A stretch of DNA of 34,081 nt from Caldisericota bacterium (GCA_026390155.1 JAPLGL010000153.1:1-34081); one strand, 5' to 3'; positions 8,747 through 17,032 are shown, numbered from the stretch's first letter. Notes: generated by a model from the sequence alone, not told the origin. Numbers and translations: made by a program.

Positions 8747-9585
8747 AAAACGCGATGCAACTTAAAGCTACCATCAAGAATATCTCAAGAAACAGAAACA
8801 TATCGGCTCAAATCGTCATGCAGAACTACATGCTAGAGCGTTTGCTGGAGCGCATATCAGTCTCTCGGTATCAGTCCAACTTCATTCTCAAAGGTGGTTT
8901 CTACATTGCTGCTATGGTAGGTTTGGATACCCGCGCCACAATGGACATGGACGCAACCGTCCGAGGCTTGGCAGTCAGCCAGGATGCCATAAGGCATATG
9001 TTTGAAGAAATCTGTGGTATTTCGCTCAATGATGACATCTCTTTCTCTGTGAAACGTATTGAGGACATCCGCGAAGACGATGAATATTCGGGGCTGCGTG
9101 TGATGCTGGAAGCAACATACCCACCAATGGTCGTACCACTCAAAATCGATATCACCACAGGTGACCAGATTACTCCTCGTGAAATCGTCTATGAATTCAG
9201 ACTGCTCCTTGAGCCGCGCAGCATAAAGATCCTGGCCTATAGCCTCGAGACAGTGATGGCTGAGAAACTGGAGACCGTCATCTCTCGTGGTGACCAGAAT
9301 ACTCGTTCAAGAGACTACTACGATATCTACATCCTTCGCAAACTCGAGTGGCAGAACATCACACCTGACTCTCTCCGGTTGGCTCTCGTTGCAACGGCCA
9401 TCAAGAGGAACTCTCTATCCATCATGGAACGCTACAGTGAAATTCTGCAGACGGTGAGTAGCAGCGAGGTTATGAATGGGCGTTGGCTCGACTATCAGAG
9501 CGACTTTGACTACGCCAGAGACATTCTCTTTTCGGACATATGTGGAACGATCAAAGAAATCCTTGATAGTCTGAACACTCGGTGA
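8743..9585 (+). CDS. abiEii: AbiEii/AbiGii-family nucleotidyltransferase toxin
   Basis: NFILKGGFYIAAMVGLDTRATMDMDATVRG (NTase motif), AYSLETVMAEKLETVISRGDQNTRSRDYYDIYIL. TTGA overlap with abiEi; alternative ATG at 8755. Confidence 0.9.
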   Translation: MKNAMQLKATIKNISRNRNISAQIVMQNYMLERLLERISVSRYQSNFILKGGFYIAAMVGLDTRATMDMDATVRGLAVSQDAIRHMFEEICGISLNDDISFSVKRIEDIREDDEYSGLRVMLEATYPPMVVPLKIDITTGDQITPREIVYEFRLLLEPRSIKILAYSLETVMAEKLETVISRGDQNTRSRDYYDIYILRKLEWQNITPDSLRLALVATAIKRNSLSIMERYSEILQTVSSSEVMNGRWLDYQSDFDYARDILFSDICGTIKEILDSLNTR

Positions 9586-9653
9586 CATGGGTAGGTCGCA
9601 AAGTGATACGGGATTGCCTCCCTCGCCTTTCCTCCCTCCTTCCCGTTGGCTTT

Positions 9654-9765
9654 CGTCACTCCCGCGGAGGCGGGAATCCAGTCTTTCTGCCATCGGGCGT
9701 CAGCATGTTACAACAACTACGTCTGTCCCCTGTTGCACCCTGCTACGCCAGCCGACCCCATGTCG
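9654..9765 (+). repeat. Dispersed repeat family R1, copy 2
   Basis: cgtcactcccgcggaggcgggaatccagtctttctgccatcgggcgtcagcatgttacaacaactacgtctgtcccctgttgcacc...gccgaccccatgtcg. Confidence 0.85.
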
Positions 9766-9780
9766 ATTCCTGCATTTCAC

Positions 9781-9808
9781 TTGCTGTAACTATACAGTTG
9801 TGTATAGT
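9781..9808 (+). promoter_or_regulatory. Operator-like inverted repeat over the -10 box of orphan AbiEi-1
   Basis: actataca-gttg-tgtatagt (9789-9808). TTGCTG (9781) and TATAGT (9803) are separated by 16 nt. Confidence 0.6.
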
Positions 9809-9814
9809 ATCAGC

Positions 9815-10600
9815 ATGTCAGATGCATACAGTGACAAGAACATCACGACACGTGAGGTGCTGGCAAGGCTCCCATCCGTGTTCAGTTTGGATGATGTACG
9901 GCGAGTCAGCCAGTGGGAGGACTCACGCGTCTGGGTCGAAACCCGCCGGTGGGTTCAGCGCGGCTGGGCAACCCGCCTGCGACGCGGCGTTTACTCGTTG
10001 CACGTCATGGGTCGTTCCTACCCTCTCGATCTCGTGGAAGCGCTGCACGTGGTTCAACCGTCCGCGCTTGCGTATTGGACGGCCCTCGGCTACCACCACC
10101 TCACCGAGCAGCTGCCCCCCACGGTGATCATCCAGACGCCGACGCCAGGAAGAACGATAACCACGTCCATCCGGGAACTTCAAGTACGCATTGTCCACGT
10201 ACAGCCGTCGCGTTTCTGGGGCATCACCTCTCTCGCTGCCGAAGACGGTACGATAGCGGTGACGACTCCCGAGAAGACCATTCTCGATTGCCTCGACCGT
10301 CTCGACTTGTGCGGCGGCATCGTCGAGGTCGCCAAGGCTATCAAGGCGGGCACACATGTCTTATCACCTGCCGCTATGGCACGTGCTGCCCTTCGCTACG
10401 ACAGTGATGTTGTGCGTCGCCGACTGCTGGTCCTTGCCCAACTGCTCGACTGGCATGCGTCCTGGCTTGCTGCACGCATCCCGGTCGCTTCGACCGCAGG
10501 ATATGCATGGTTCGATCCCACTGCCTCACACAGGATCCTGTCACGCTCCACGCGCCTTTACATCAATGTCGCCACGGAGGACATCGTCAATGCAGAGTAG
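9815..10600 (+). CDS. AbiEi-family protein, orphan 1 (no adjacent nucleotidyltransferase)
   Basis: wHTH-like N-term (VRRVSQWEDSRVWVETRRWVQRGWATRLRRGVYSL), SALAYWTALGYHHLTEQLP, TTPEKTILDCLDR, and AbiEi-type C-term AGYAWFDPTASHRILSRSTRLYINVATEDIVNAE. Confidence 0.8.
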   Translation: MSDAYSDKNITTREVLARLPSVFSLDDVRRVSQWEDSRVWVETRRWVQRGWATRLRRGVYSLHVMGRSYPLDLVEALHVVQPSALAYWTALGYHHLTEQLPPTVIIQTPTPGRTITTSIRELQVRIVHVQPSRFWGITSLAAEDGTIAVTTPEKTILDCLDRLDLCGGIVEVAKAIKAGTHVLSPAAMARAALRYDSDVVRRRLLVLAQLLDWHASWLAARIPVASTAGYAWFDPTASHRILSRSTRLYINVATEDIVNAE

Positions 10601-10612
10601 AGATAGTTGGTC

Positions 10613-10640
10613 TGTCATTCCCACGTAGGTGGGAATCCAG
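10613..10640 (+). repeat. Dispersed repeat family R1, copy 3 (core palindrome)
   Basis: tgtcattcccacgtaggtgggaatccag. A further decayed copy, tgtcatgcccgtggatgcaggagtccag, lies near 10744-10771. Confidence 0.75.
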
Positions 10641-10692
10641 TGTTTCCCTTGGCTCTGGGACGTCAATAGCCGAATCGACCTTGCCAGGCAAG

Positions 10693-10736
10693 TGTAACAT
10701 TCTCGGGACGGTTCCGTTTGAGGCAAGAGTGTTACA
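10693..10736 (+). repeat. Palindromic repeat family R2, copy 1
   Basis: tgtaacattctcgggacggttccgtttgaggcaagagtgttaca, terminal inverted repeat tgtaacaYtct/agagtgttaca. Confidence 0.75.
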
Positions 10737-10828
10737 GTTGAATGTGTCATGCCCGTGGATGCAGGAGTCCAGTCCTGACCCAGCGTACTAGGCAGTGGGC
10801 ACGCAATCACCAGCTGACCCCATACTAC

Positions 10829-10866
10829 TTGCAATTTCTGTGCATAAACGTATACAATATATACGT
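10829..10866 (+). promoter_or_regulatory. Operator-like inverted repeat at the putative promoter of orphan AbiEi-2
   Basis: acgtata-caata-tatacgt (10848-10866) with upstream TTGCAA (10829). Confidence 0.5.
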
Positions 10867-10946
10867 CTATGGAAGATATCCGCAAGTTGCCAATGCTGCC
10901 ATGAGAACCTGCTGGACGGTATGGCTACGCTCGGAGGAGGTCTAGC

Positions 10947-11747
10947 ATGAAGACTGCGGAGTTCTTTGCCCTGCATCGTGTGTTCACCAGAGAGGAGTTT
11001 GCAGCTGTCTTGGACGTCAACGGTACAGCAACTCCCAATGCCGTCACCACGCTCCTACAACACCATCTTCGGAGCGGCCGACTCCTACTCCTCCGGCCCG
11101 GCCTGTACGCCGTCGTACGGCCCGGCGCTGACCCTGCTCGCTGGCCGGTCGACATGTTTCTCCTGAGCTCTCGCCTGACAGATGACGCAATCATCTCTCA
11201 CCACTCTGCACTTGAATTGCTCGGCTATGCCTATGCGATACATAATCGCGTTATCATCACGACGAGGCATTCCCTTCGTCGCTTCCAGTTCCGTGGCGTG
11301 GGCGTCGTGACGACGCAGCCGCCAAGTGCACTCGTACAGCACAACGCCTACACCTTCCTTGTAGACACGATGGACCGTCAGGGTCTCGAGGTGAAGGTCA
11401 CTTCACCTGAACGCACACTCGTCGATCTCCTGGTGCGCCCACGCCTGGGAGGCGGCTGGGAGGAAATCTGGAGGTCTCTGGAGTCTTTTCCCATGTGCAA
11501 CGTTGATCAGATTATAGCGTATGTGAAGCTGCTGGATAGCGCAGTGACCGTATCCAAAGTCGGGTTCTTCCTGGAGCAACACCGCAGCACCCACCAAATC
11601 ACCGCAAAACAGCTCGCCTCTCTCCACGCCCTGCAATCCAAGAGCGTGGTCTACATGGACCGTCACGCTGGCGGAACCTGTGTACCTGGCTGGAACCTTA
11701 TCGTGCCCGAGGACGTGCTCCATCACTTGTGGGAGGAACCTATGTGA
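10947..11747 (+). CDS. AbiEi-family protein, orphan 2
   Basis: FFALHRVFTREEFAAVLDVNGTATPNAVTTLLQHHLRSGRLLLLRPGLYAVV, ISHHSALELLGYAYA, VTSPERTLVDLLVRPRLGGGWEEIWRSLESF. SD ggaggagg upstream. Confidence 0.8.
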   Translation: MKTAEFFALHRVFTREEFAAVLDVNGTATPNAVTTLLQHHLRSGRLLLLRPGLYAVVRPGADPARWPVDMFLLSSRLTDDAIISHHSALELLGYAYAIHNRVIITTRHSLRRFQFRGVGVVTTQPPSALVQHNAYTFLVDTMDRQGLEVKVTSPERTLVDLLVRPRLGGGWEEIWRSLESFPMCNVDQIIAYVKLLDSAVTVSKVGFFLEQHRSTHQITAKQLASLHALQSKSVVYMDRHAGGTCVPGWNLIVPEDVLHHLWEEPM

Positions 11748-11812
11748 GCCTGTCGTGCTCCGCGCGCCCCTGCATCAGTGTCGCCACAGAGGACATCGTC
11801 AATACAGAGTAG
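11746..11812 (+). pseudogene. 22-codon remnant of an AbiEi 3' end, homologous to 10534-10600
   Basis: Gapless alignment with the 3' end of orphan 1 (about 57/67 identical by eye). Same frame and stop: SLSCSARPCISVATEDIVNTE* vs ILSRSTRLYINVATEDIVNAE*. Confidence 0.75.
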
Positions 11813-11823
11813 AGGGTTTGGTT

Positions 11824-11930
11824 CTTCATTCCCGCCTGCGCGGGAATCCAGCCTTTCTTCCATCGGGCGTCAGCATGTTGCGGCAACTACGTCTGTCCCC
11901 CGTTACAGCAGCTGACCCCATATCAGTGAA
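11824..11930 (+). repeat. Dispersed repeat family R1, copy 4
   Basis: ttcattcccgcctgcgcgggaatccagcctttcttccatcgggcgtcagcatgttgcggcaactacgtctgtcccccgttacagcagctgaccccatatcag. Confidence 0.85.
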
Positions 11931-11969
11931 GGCTGACACTCGCTCCAACAGCACCTATCAGAGCTCAGT

Positions 11970-12033
11970 CGACCAAATGACGAGACGGTTCGTCATTTGG
12001 TCGGCCCAAATGACGAGGACCCTTGTCATTTGG
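11970..12033. promoter_or_regulatory. Tandem inverted repeats built on CCAAATGAC
   Basis: cgaccaaatgacga-gacggt-tcgtcatttggtcg (14-bp arms, 11970-12003) and ccaaatgac-gaggaccctt-gtcatttgg (12006-12033). Confidence 0.75.
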
Positions 12034-12076
12034 TTTCCCGTCTCCGTGAGGACGACGCCCTCGGCTGACCGTCGTA

Positions 12077-12113
12077 GTGTAACATTCTCGGGACGGTTCC
12101 AAGAGTGTTACAC
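12077..12113 (+). repeat. Palindromic repeat family R2, copy 2
   Basis: gtgtaacattctcgggacggttccaagagtgttacac. Confidence 0.8.
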
Positions 12114-12268
12114 GTCAATAGGTTGCGTCTGTGCAGAGTGGAATCCATTTCTTCGAGCGTGAAGCCTGCAGTAGCCATCTTTTGCTCCTGAAGGGGACTG
12201 CAGATATCCGTTGAATTAACGTATTGACCTTGCAGGAATTCCCGCTGGGTGTACAATGCCAGCATGAG

Positions 12269-12287
12269 GTGATGCCAATGGCATCAC
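12269..12287. promoter_or_regulatory. Perfect palindrome immediately upstream of the RBS/start of the ATPase gene
   Basis: gtgatgcca-a-tggcatcac, 9-bp arms, inside the predicted leader (TACAAT at 12252). Confidence 0.65.
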
Positions 12288-12299
12288 GAGGTGACGCTA

Positions 12300-13508
12300 A
12301 TGTACAGACCACGCTGGATGACCGATCGATTGAAGCTTTCAGACCACGTCTTTCCTGTTCTTGCCCTCACCGGAGCTCGGCAGACCGGGAAGAGTACCCT
12401 TCTGTCCAACGAGCCAATGTTCGCCGATTACCTGCACGTCAACCTGGACGACTTGGCCACGATGACGCAGGCCCACGACGATCCACAGGGCTTCGTCAAC
12501 CAGGCAGACCGCATGGTTATCGACGAGGCACAGCGTGTGCCCAACCTCTTTATCAGCGTGAAGAAAGCGGTCGACGACGATCGATCCCGCCGCTTTGTCC
12601 TGAGCGGTTCTGCGAACTTCCTCCTGCTCCGGCAAATCCACGAGAGCCTGGCAGGACGTGCGGGGTACAGTGTCCTGCGCCAGCCTACGTGGAGCGAGTG
12701 GCATGGCGCGGGTAAGCCGTCCTGGCTGCTCGACTTGTTGCATGGCACCCTGCCACCAGAACAGGACACGTCTGCCGCCCCCGATATCAAGACAGTGTTG
12801 TTCACCGGCTGTCTGCCCGGTATCCGCGACGGCACGCCCGCCCAAGCTGCTCTCTTCTGGGAAAGCTACATTCAGACATACATCGAGCGTGACCTGCCCG
12901 GCATATCGGCGGTTGCCTCAACGATCGACTACCGGTCGGTCATGCACATGATCGCTATCACCACCGGATCTTTGCTGGAGTACTCCTCGGTCGCCAGCAA
13001 CACCCGTGTCAGCTCCTCCACCGTGGGGAGATATGTGGAGACCCTGAGGGCTGCCCACCTGCTGGACCTGGTGCCTCCCGCTCCTCTCGCCAGCGTGGAG
13101 TCAGTCCGGCGTAACTGGAAGTCCTACCTCTTCGACTCCGGGCTCATCTGCTCCCTGCTGGGAAAGAGAACACTAGATTCCATTGACGACACGCTGGCTG
13201 GACATCTGTTCGAAGCGCTGGTCTGCACGAACATCCAGGCGCTCGCGGACTTGGACAGTTTCTCGATCTGGTTTGTGCGCACACGTCGCGGGCCCTTGCA
13301 TGAGGTCGACTTCGTGGTCGAACGCGACCGGAAGAAGACTGCCATCGAGGTGAAACTGAGTGACCATGTCTCCTGGTCCGACACCGAGCACCTGCGCTGG
13401 TACATGGCAGAGGAGCCGGCATGCCCCGCCGCCGCGATCATCTATACCGGCACGCGCGTCCTGCACCTGGCCAGGAACATCGTCGCAGTGCCCTGGACCA
13501 TGCTGTAG
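12300..13508 (+). CDS. AAA_14/DUF4143 ATP-binding protein
   Basis: PVLALTGARQTGKSTLL (Walker A), MVIDEAQRVPNLF (Walker B), FVLSGSANFLLL, C-term PD-(D/E)XK-like HEVDFVVERDRKKTAIEVKLSDH. The start could also be GTG 12291. Confidence 0.9.
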   Translation: MYRPRWMTDRLKLSDHVFPVLALTGARQTGKSTLLSNEPMFADYLHVNLDDLATMTQAHDDPQGFVNQADRMVIDEAQRVPNLFISVKKAVDDDRSRRFVLSGSANFLLLRQIHESLAGRAGYSVLRQPTWSEWHGAGKPSWLLDLLHGTLPPEQDTSAAPDIKTVLFTGCLPGIRDGTPAQAALFWESYIQTYIERDLPGISAVASTIDYRSVMHMIAITTGSLLEYSSVASNTRVSSSTVGRYVETLRAAHLLDLVPPAPLASVESVRRNWKSYLFDSGLICSLLGKRTLDSIDDTLAGHLFEALVCTNIQALADLDSFSIWFVRTRRGPLHEVDFVVERDRKKTAIEVKLSDHVSWSDTEHLRWYMAEEPACPAAAIIYTGTRVLHLARNIVAVPWTML

Positions 13509-13691
13509 AGACGCCCCCAGATCCGGGAATGCCGTCTCCATCTCGAGGCAGGATCCTCTTCCTGTGTCAAGCCCCCGGAACCTTGAACGTGCGCGGACCG
13601 ATTGTCAGTCAGGGCAGCGACGCTCAGCGGACTCAACCATACGTACTATGCGCGGCATGACCGGTCAGATCAATTGCGCCGCTCTCGGAAT

Positions 13692-14705
13692 CTAGTCTGC
13701 CGGCTTCTCCCGCTGATCCAGGTAGAAGTACCACACGCCCAAGTCCTTCTGATCTTGTTTGGCGTCGCTTGGATGTTGACCCTGCTTCTCCCGCGACCTG
13801 CCGATGGCCTGCGCCTGCTCTTTGGTTCCATGCACGCGGACGAAGTGGCGCCCACCCTTGGTGGTTCCTTCCTCGATATCGCCCTGTGTCTCTTGGGTAG
13901 TATCGACGGGTGCAGATCTTGCGACAGATGCAGCAGACTGACGGGATGCCGTGACTTTGTCTGGTCTGCCGACACCAACGGCCGAACTGGCATCTATCTC
14001 CAGCGGCTTCGCGTGCTTGATAGCAAGGCACAGCGTCTCGATCTGCTCCAACGTCAACACGACATCGTGGTGCCGGTGGATCTCCTGGGTCGCCGCGATG
14101 CCACCTTCCACGACCGGCATGCCACAGTCGTCTTCCACCTTGAGCTTTTCCAGCTTCTTGAACACAACGATGGGGTACAGATGCTCTCGAGCCATGTGCA
14201 GTTCCGGAACGGCCGTCCGCATCCATTCGTACAACAACTTGATGTGCCGCTCGTTTTGCGACACCGGATTGCCGTCCAGCTGGACCAGATGCCTGCCCTG
14301 CCACATACGGCATCCGCGGTGATTGCAGATGATGGAACCGCTCCAGGTTTTGGTCTCCAGCACGAACACGCCAGTGGTGCAAATCACGATGTGATCGAGC
14401 TGGATGAACTCGCCCGAATGCACCTCGAGCACAACGCCGTCGAACACGTTATACGATTTGGATAGCCAAAGGGAGAGAGCATCCGACACCGTTCCCTCAC
14501 CCCCTGCTCCCTGTGCATTCCACTTGGCGCGCGTCGCTCTGAAGTCCATATTGACAAGAGGCTTAGCAATCCAGGCCAGCAGTCGTGGCAGGTTGTCGTC
14601 CACTCGCTGATTCATCGCCAGCCGTTCCAGTTCCACCTTGCGACGGATGGCCTCACGAAGTGCTTGCTTGACCTCCAGATCCTGTGACCAGTAGGTAGCA
14701 AACAT
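13692..14705 (-). CDS. NERD (nuclease-related) domain protein
   Basis: GEFIQLDHIVICTTGVFVLETKTWSGSIICN is the NERD D...ExK core; GGEGTVSDAL upstream. Confidence 0.85.
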   Translation of the reverse strand: MFATYWSQDLEVKQALREAIRRKVELERLAMNQRVDDNLPRLLAWIAKPLVNMDFRATRAKWNAQGAGGEGTVSDALSLWLSKSYNVFDGVVLEVHSGEFIQLDHIVICTTGVFVLETKTWSGSIICNHRGCRMWQGRHLVQLDGNPVSQNERHIKLLYEWMRTAVPELHMAREHLYPIVVFKKLEKLKVEDDCGMPVVEGGIAATQEIHRHHDVVLTLEQIETLCLAIKHAKPLEIDASSAVGVGRPDKVTASRQSAASVARSAPVDTTQETQGDIEEGTTKGGRHFVRVHGTKEQAQAIGRSREKQGQHPSDAKQDQKDLGVWYFYLDQREKPAD

Positions 14706-14741
14706 CCTCTATCCTTCCTTCAACGTGATGGTCACGCCACT

Positions 14742-15203
14742 TCACTCGAGACCATCTACCGGTCTATTCACATTATCACAAACATGAGGAACAATCACAG
14801 CATCCTGTCCCAAACGGCCCCATGCCTCGAGGAACATGCTATTTTCGTATCCGACCCGCTCGAGCCAATAGGAGACTTTGCCATCGCGCTCATTGCGATG
14901 AGCCAGTGCTGTGACCTCATCCGGTGTTAGAACATAGGCACAAGGTGAACCAGAGGCCATCTGGCTGACTACGACCCAATAGTCGCCCATCATCCTCTCC
15001 AGTGAGTCACCGAGAGGAATGGCGTCGCGCTTGCTCACCGTCTTGACCTGTATGCCGCAGAAGCTCTTTGCATCAGGACTATAGGCGATGATGTCTATGC
15101 CGCGTGCATTGCGCGCTGTTGGCATGACGTTCCAACCCAGCAGAGAAAGCTTGTAACAGCAGTAGTACAGTCCTGCATTGCCTGTTACCTGAGCATTACC
15201 CAT
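14742..15203 (-). CDS. Small PD-(D/E)XK nuclease-like protein
   Basis: MGNAQVTGNAGLYYCCYKLSLLGWNVMPTARNARGIDIIAYSPDAKSFCGIQVKTVSK: GID...QVKT core. Start chosen inside the longer ORF. Confidence 0.7.
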   Translation of the reverse strand: MGNAQVTGNAGLYYCCYKLSLLGWNVMPTARNARGIDIIAYSPDAKSFCGIQVKTVSKRDAIPLGDSLERMMGDYWVVVSQMASGSPCAYVLTPDEVTALAHRNERDGKVSYWLERVGYENSMFLEAWGRLGQDAVIVPHVCDNVNRPVDGLE

Positions 15204-15855
15204 TGTTGACCTCCTTCTGCTTCCCGCCCTCTCCAGCATCCCCCGAGTCAGCCTGCCACAACTGATACTCGACCTCCAACGGACACTCGTCCCGGAAACG
15301 ATCCCGCACCCACTGCTGGCACTGCATGTATCGATTGTAGTCGTCGAGCCTGCTCCAAGCACAGCCAAGAGGTGACATCCCAAGTCCTGTCAGGCGTTCC
15401 AGCACGACATTGTCTAGCGCCACATGCGCCACGCCGTACACATGGTGAAATCCAGGCATCCGACGCTCGCCCAAGGCGATCGCGTATTTGATGGTCATAT
15501 TGATCCACTTCTGAGCCTGGCCGACCGACAGTGAGGAAAACCCGTGGTCTGAGGAGATCTTCCTCAGCATGTCGACCGATTCGTGGTGCCATGCGTCAAA
15601 CGACGCTTGAGTCCAAGCATGCTGGCCAGGGAGTATCGTCAGGCGATCCTTCAGGACGCGGAGCATTGCCGTCCTCCAATCCGAATGAAGCTCTCCAAGT
15701 TTGCTCATGCCGTGGAGTGTACGGTTCATGTCCAGGTAGGCACGCCGTATGCAACGGTCAAGCCAGTCGCCCTCGCGCCCGAAGTAGCACACGGCCACAA
15801 AGTCATCCCAATCGCTCACAGAAACTGCATGCCGTACGGAGGGTCCACCGCTCAC
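15196..15855 (-). CDS. Uncharacterised protein, about 220 aa (SVGQAQKWINMTIKYAIALGERR motif)
   Basis: Open frame with GTG start overlapping the upstream stop (GTGA) behind ggaggacaag. 8-nt overlap with the downstream gene. Confidence 0.7.
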   Translation of the reverse strand: MSGGPSVRHAVSVSDWDDFVAVCYFGREGDWLDRCIRRAYLDMNRTLHGMSKLGELHSDWRTAMLRVLKDRLTILPGQHAWTQASFDAWHHESVDMLRKISSDHGFSSLSVGQAQKWINMTIKYAIALGERRMPGFHHVYGVAHVALDNVVLERLTGLGMSPLGCAWSRLDDYNRYMQCQQWVRDRFRDECPLEVEYQLWQADSGDAGEGGKQKEVNNG

Positions 15856-16991
15856 TGCTTGTCCTCCATCTGATTGATGCGGCCGATAAGCCAACCAAAG
15901 AAGTCAGTAAGGTGCGCAAACGATGCTTCGGATGCAACCTCCGCCAGTCGAATGCTCGGCCGTTTCTGCATCATCTCGTCTGTGACTTTCTTTTTCAGCA
16001 GCTTCTCAGCACGTTCTCGGAGCTCCTCGTACGCTTCTGGATTAGAGAATGGAGGCTTCTGAACCATCCACTGCAGGTACAGCTCCACCGTCCCATTGGT
16101 CCATACGGCGCACAATTGGTTCTTCTGCCCAGCTACGAAGAGCACGGGATGGAACTCCCCCGCGGTAGACCCGCGCCCCCAGCGAATCTCTACCCCGGGA
16201 TACTCCCGAAACCATTTGAGCAGACGTTCTGCGGTGCCTGTGTCTCCAGCATGACCCGTCTGCAGCGCCTCGAAGAAGGATGCCTCGTCCCACCCGTGTC
16301 CGGACAACACCTGCTTGCGCGCAGTAGCTTCCGACGTCTGACCGATGACTTTCGGCACGAGCGCTTGGGTAGAACCTTCGGCGAACTGCTTGATTTCGAC
16401 GGCCAGTACTTCGGCAGGATCCATCTGCTCATTGAGAAACTCAACGATGCGCTTCAGTTCCTCGGGAATCTGATCGGCAACAAACAGCATCCGGACGTTG
16501 CCACTCCGAAGGTTCTCCTTGACGGTTCCCCAGAATTTCTCTGGCTCCTGTGACCCCGCCAGGAAAATACCGAGCTCCTCAGCGCTGTCGCGTTTGCGCG
16601 CGACGCACGTGCGTTCAAATTGCTCCATGATATGCTCGATTGGCCAGTAGCGAACGCCGTTGGCAGCATAGTCCAGCATCTGCCCGACGACCTCTCGCCG
16701 GATGCGCGTGTCAGTCGCCCTCTTTACCTCGACCAGCGTTGGTACGCCATCTTGATCGATGAACAGGTGGTCAAGATGCCATCGACCGGCTCCCGATTCG
16801 TCACCGGGAATGCTGATCTCGCGTTCAACGAGTAGCCACCGGCGCGGATAGGTCTCGTCCATCTGGTCACCGCCCAACAGCTCCGGATAGTTGGCCAGTA
16901 ATGCTTGCAGGCGGTCCTCCGAATCGTACGCTCGTTCCTCCATCGATGTCAACTTCTCCCCCTCGTGCAACAGAAAAATGCGATGTTTCAC
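15852..16991 (-). CDS. DUF91/NucS-like PD-(D/E)XK endonuclease-like protein
   Basis: GRWHLDHLFIDQDGVPTLVEVKRATDTRIRREVVGQMLDYAANG. Confidence 0.75.
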   Translation of the reverse strand: MKHRIFLLHEGEKLTSMEERAYDSEDRLQALLANYPELLGGDQMDETYPRRWLLVEREISIPGDESGAGRWHLDHLFIDQDGVPTLVEVKRATDTRIRREVVGQMLDYAANGVRYWPIEHIMEQFERTCVARKRDSAEELGIFLAGSQEPEKFWGTVKENLRSGNVRMLFVADQIPEELKRIVEFLNEQMDPAEVLAVEIKQFAEGSTQALVPKVIGQTSEATARKQVLSGHGWDEASFFEALQTGHAGDTGTAERLLKWFREYPGVEIRWGRGSTAGEFHPVLFVAGQKNQLCAVWTNGTVELYLQWMVQKPPFSNPEAYEELRERAEKLLKKKVTDEMMQKRPSIRLAEVASEASFAHLTDFFGWLIGRINQMEDKQ

Positions 16992-17032
16992 GGGCTCTCC
17001 CTTCGGTACTCTGCCACGGGTCGCAGCTTCGC

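Noticed and set aside
8743-9585. AbiEii motif GGF instead of GGS/GGT as a sign of inactivation
   Set aside because: I believe a common AbiEii subfamily has the LKGGFxIxxMVGxDTRxTMDxDxTxxG form, so this is not strong evidence of inactivity.
10869-10904. 11-codon ORF (MEDIRKLPMLP) between promoter and orphan AbiEi-2 start as a leader peptide
   Set aside because: No clear RBS, no attenuator-like structure and no codon bias pattern. Likely chance.
10742-10945. 67-aa ORF MCHARGCRSPVL... between the orphan AbiEi genes
   Set aside because: It consists of decayed R1 repeat and promoter sequence, and its composition is not protein-like.
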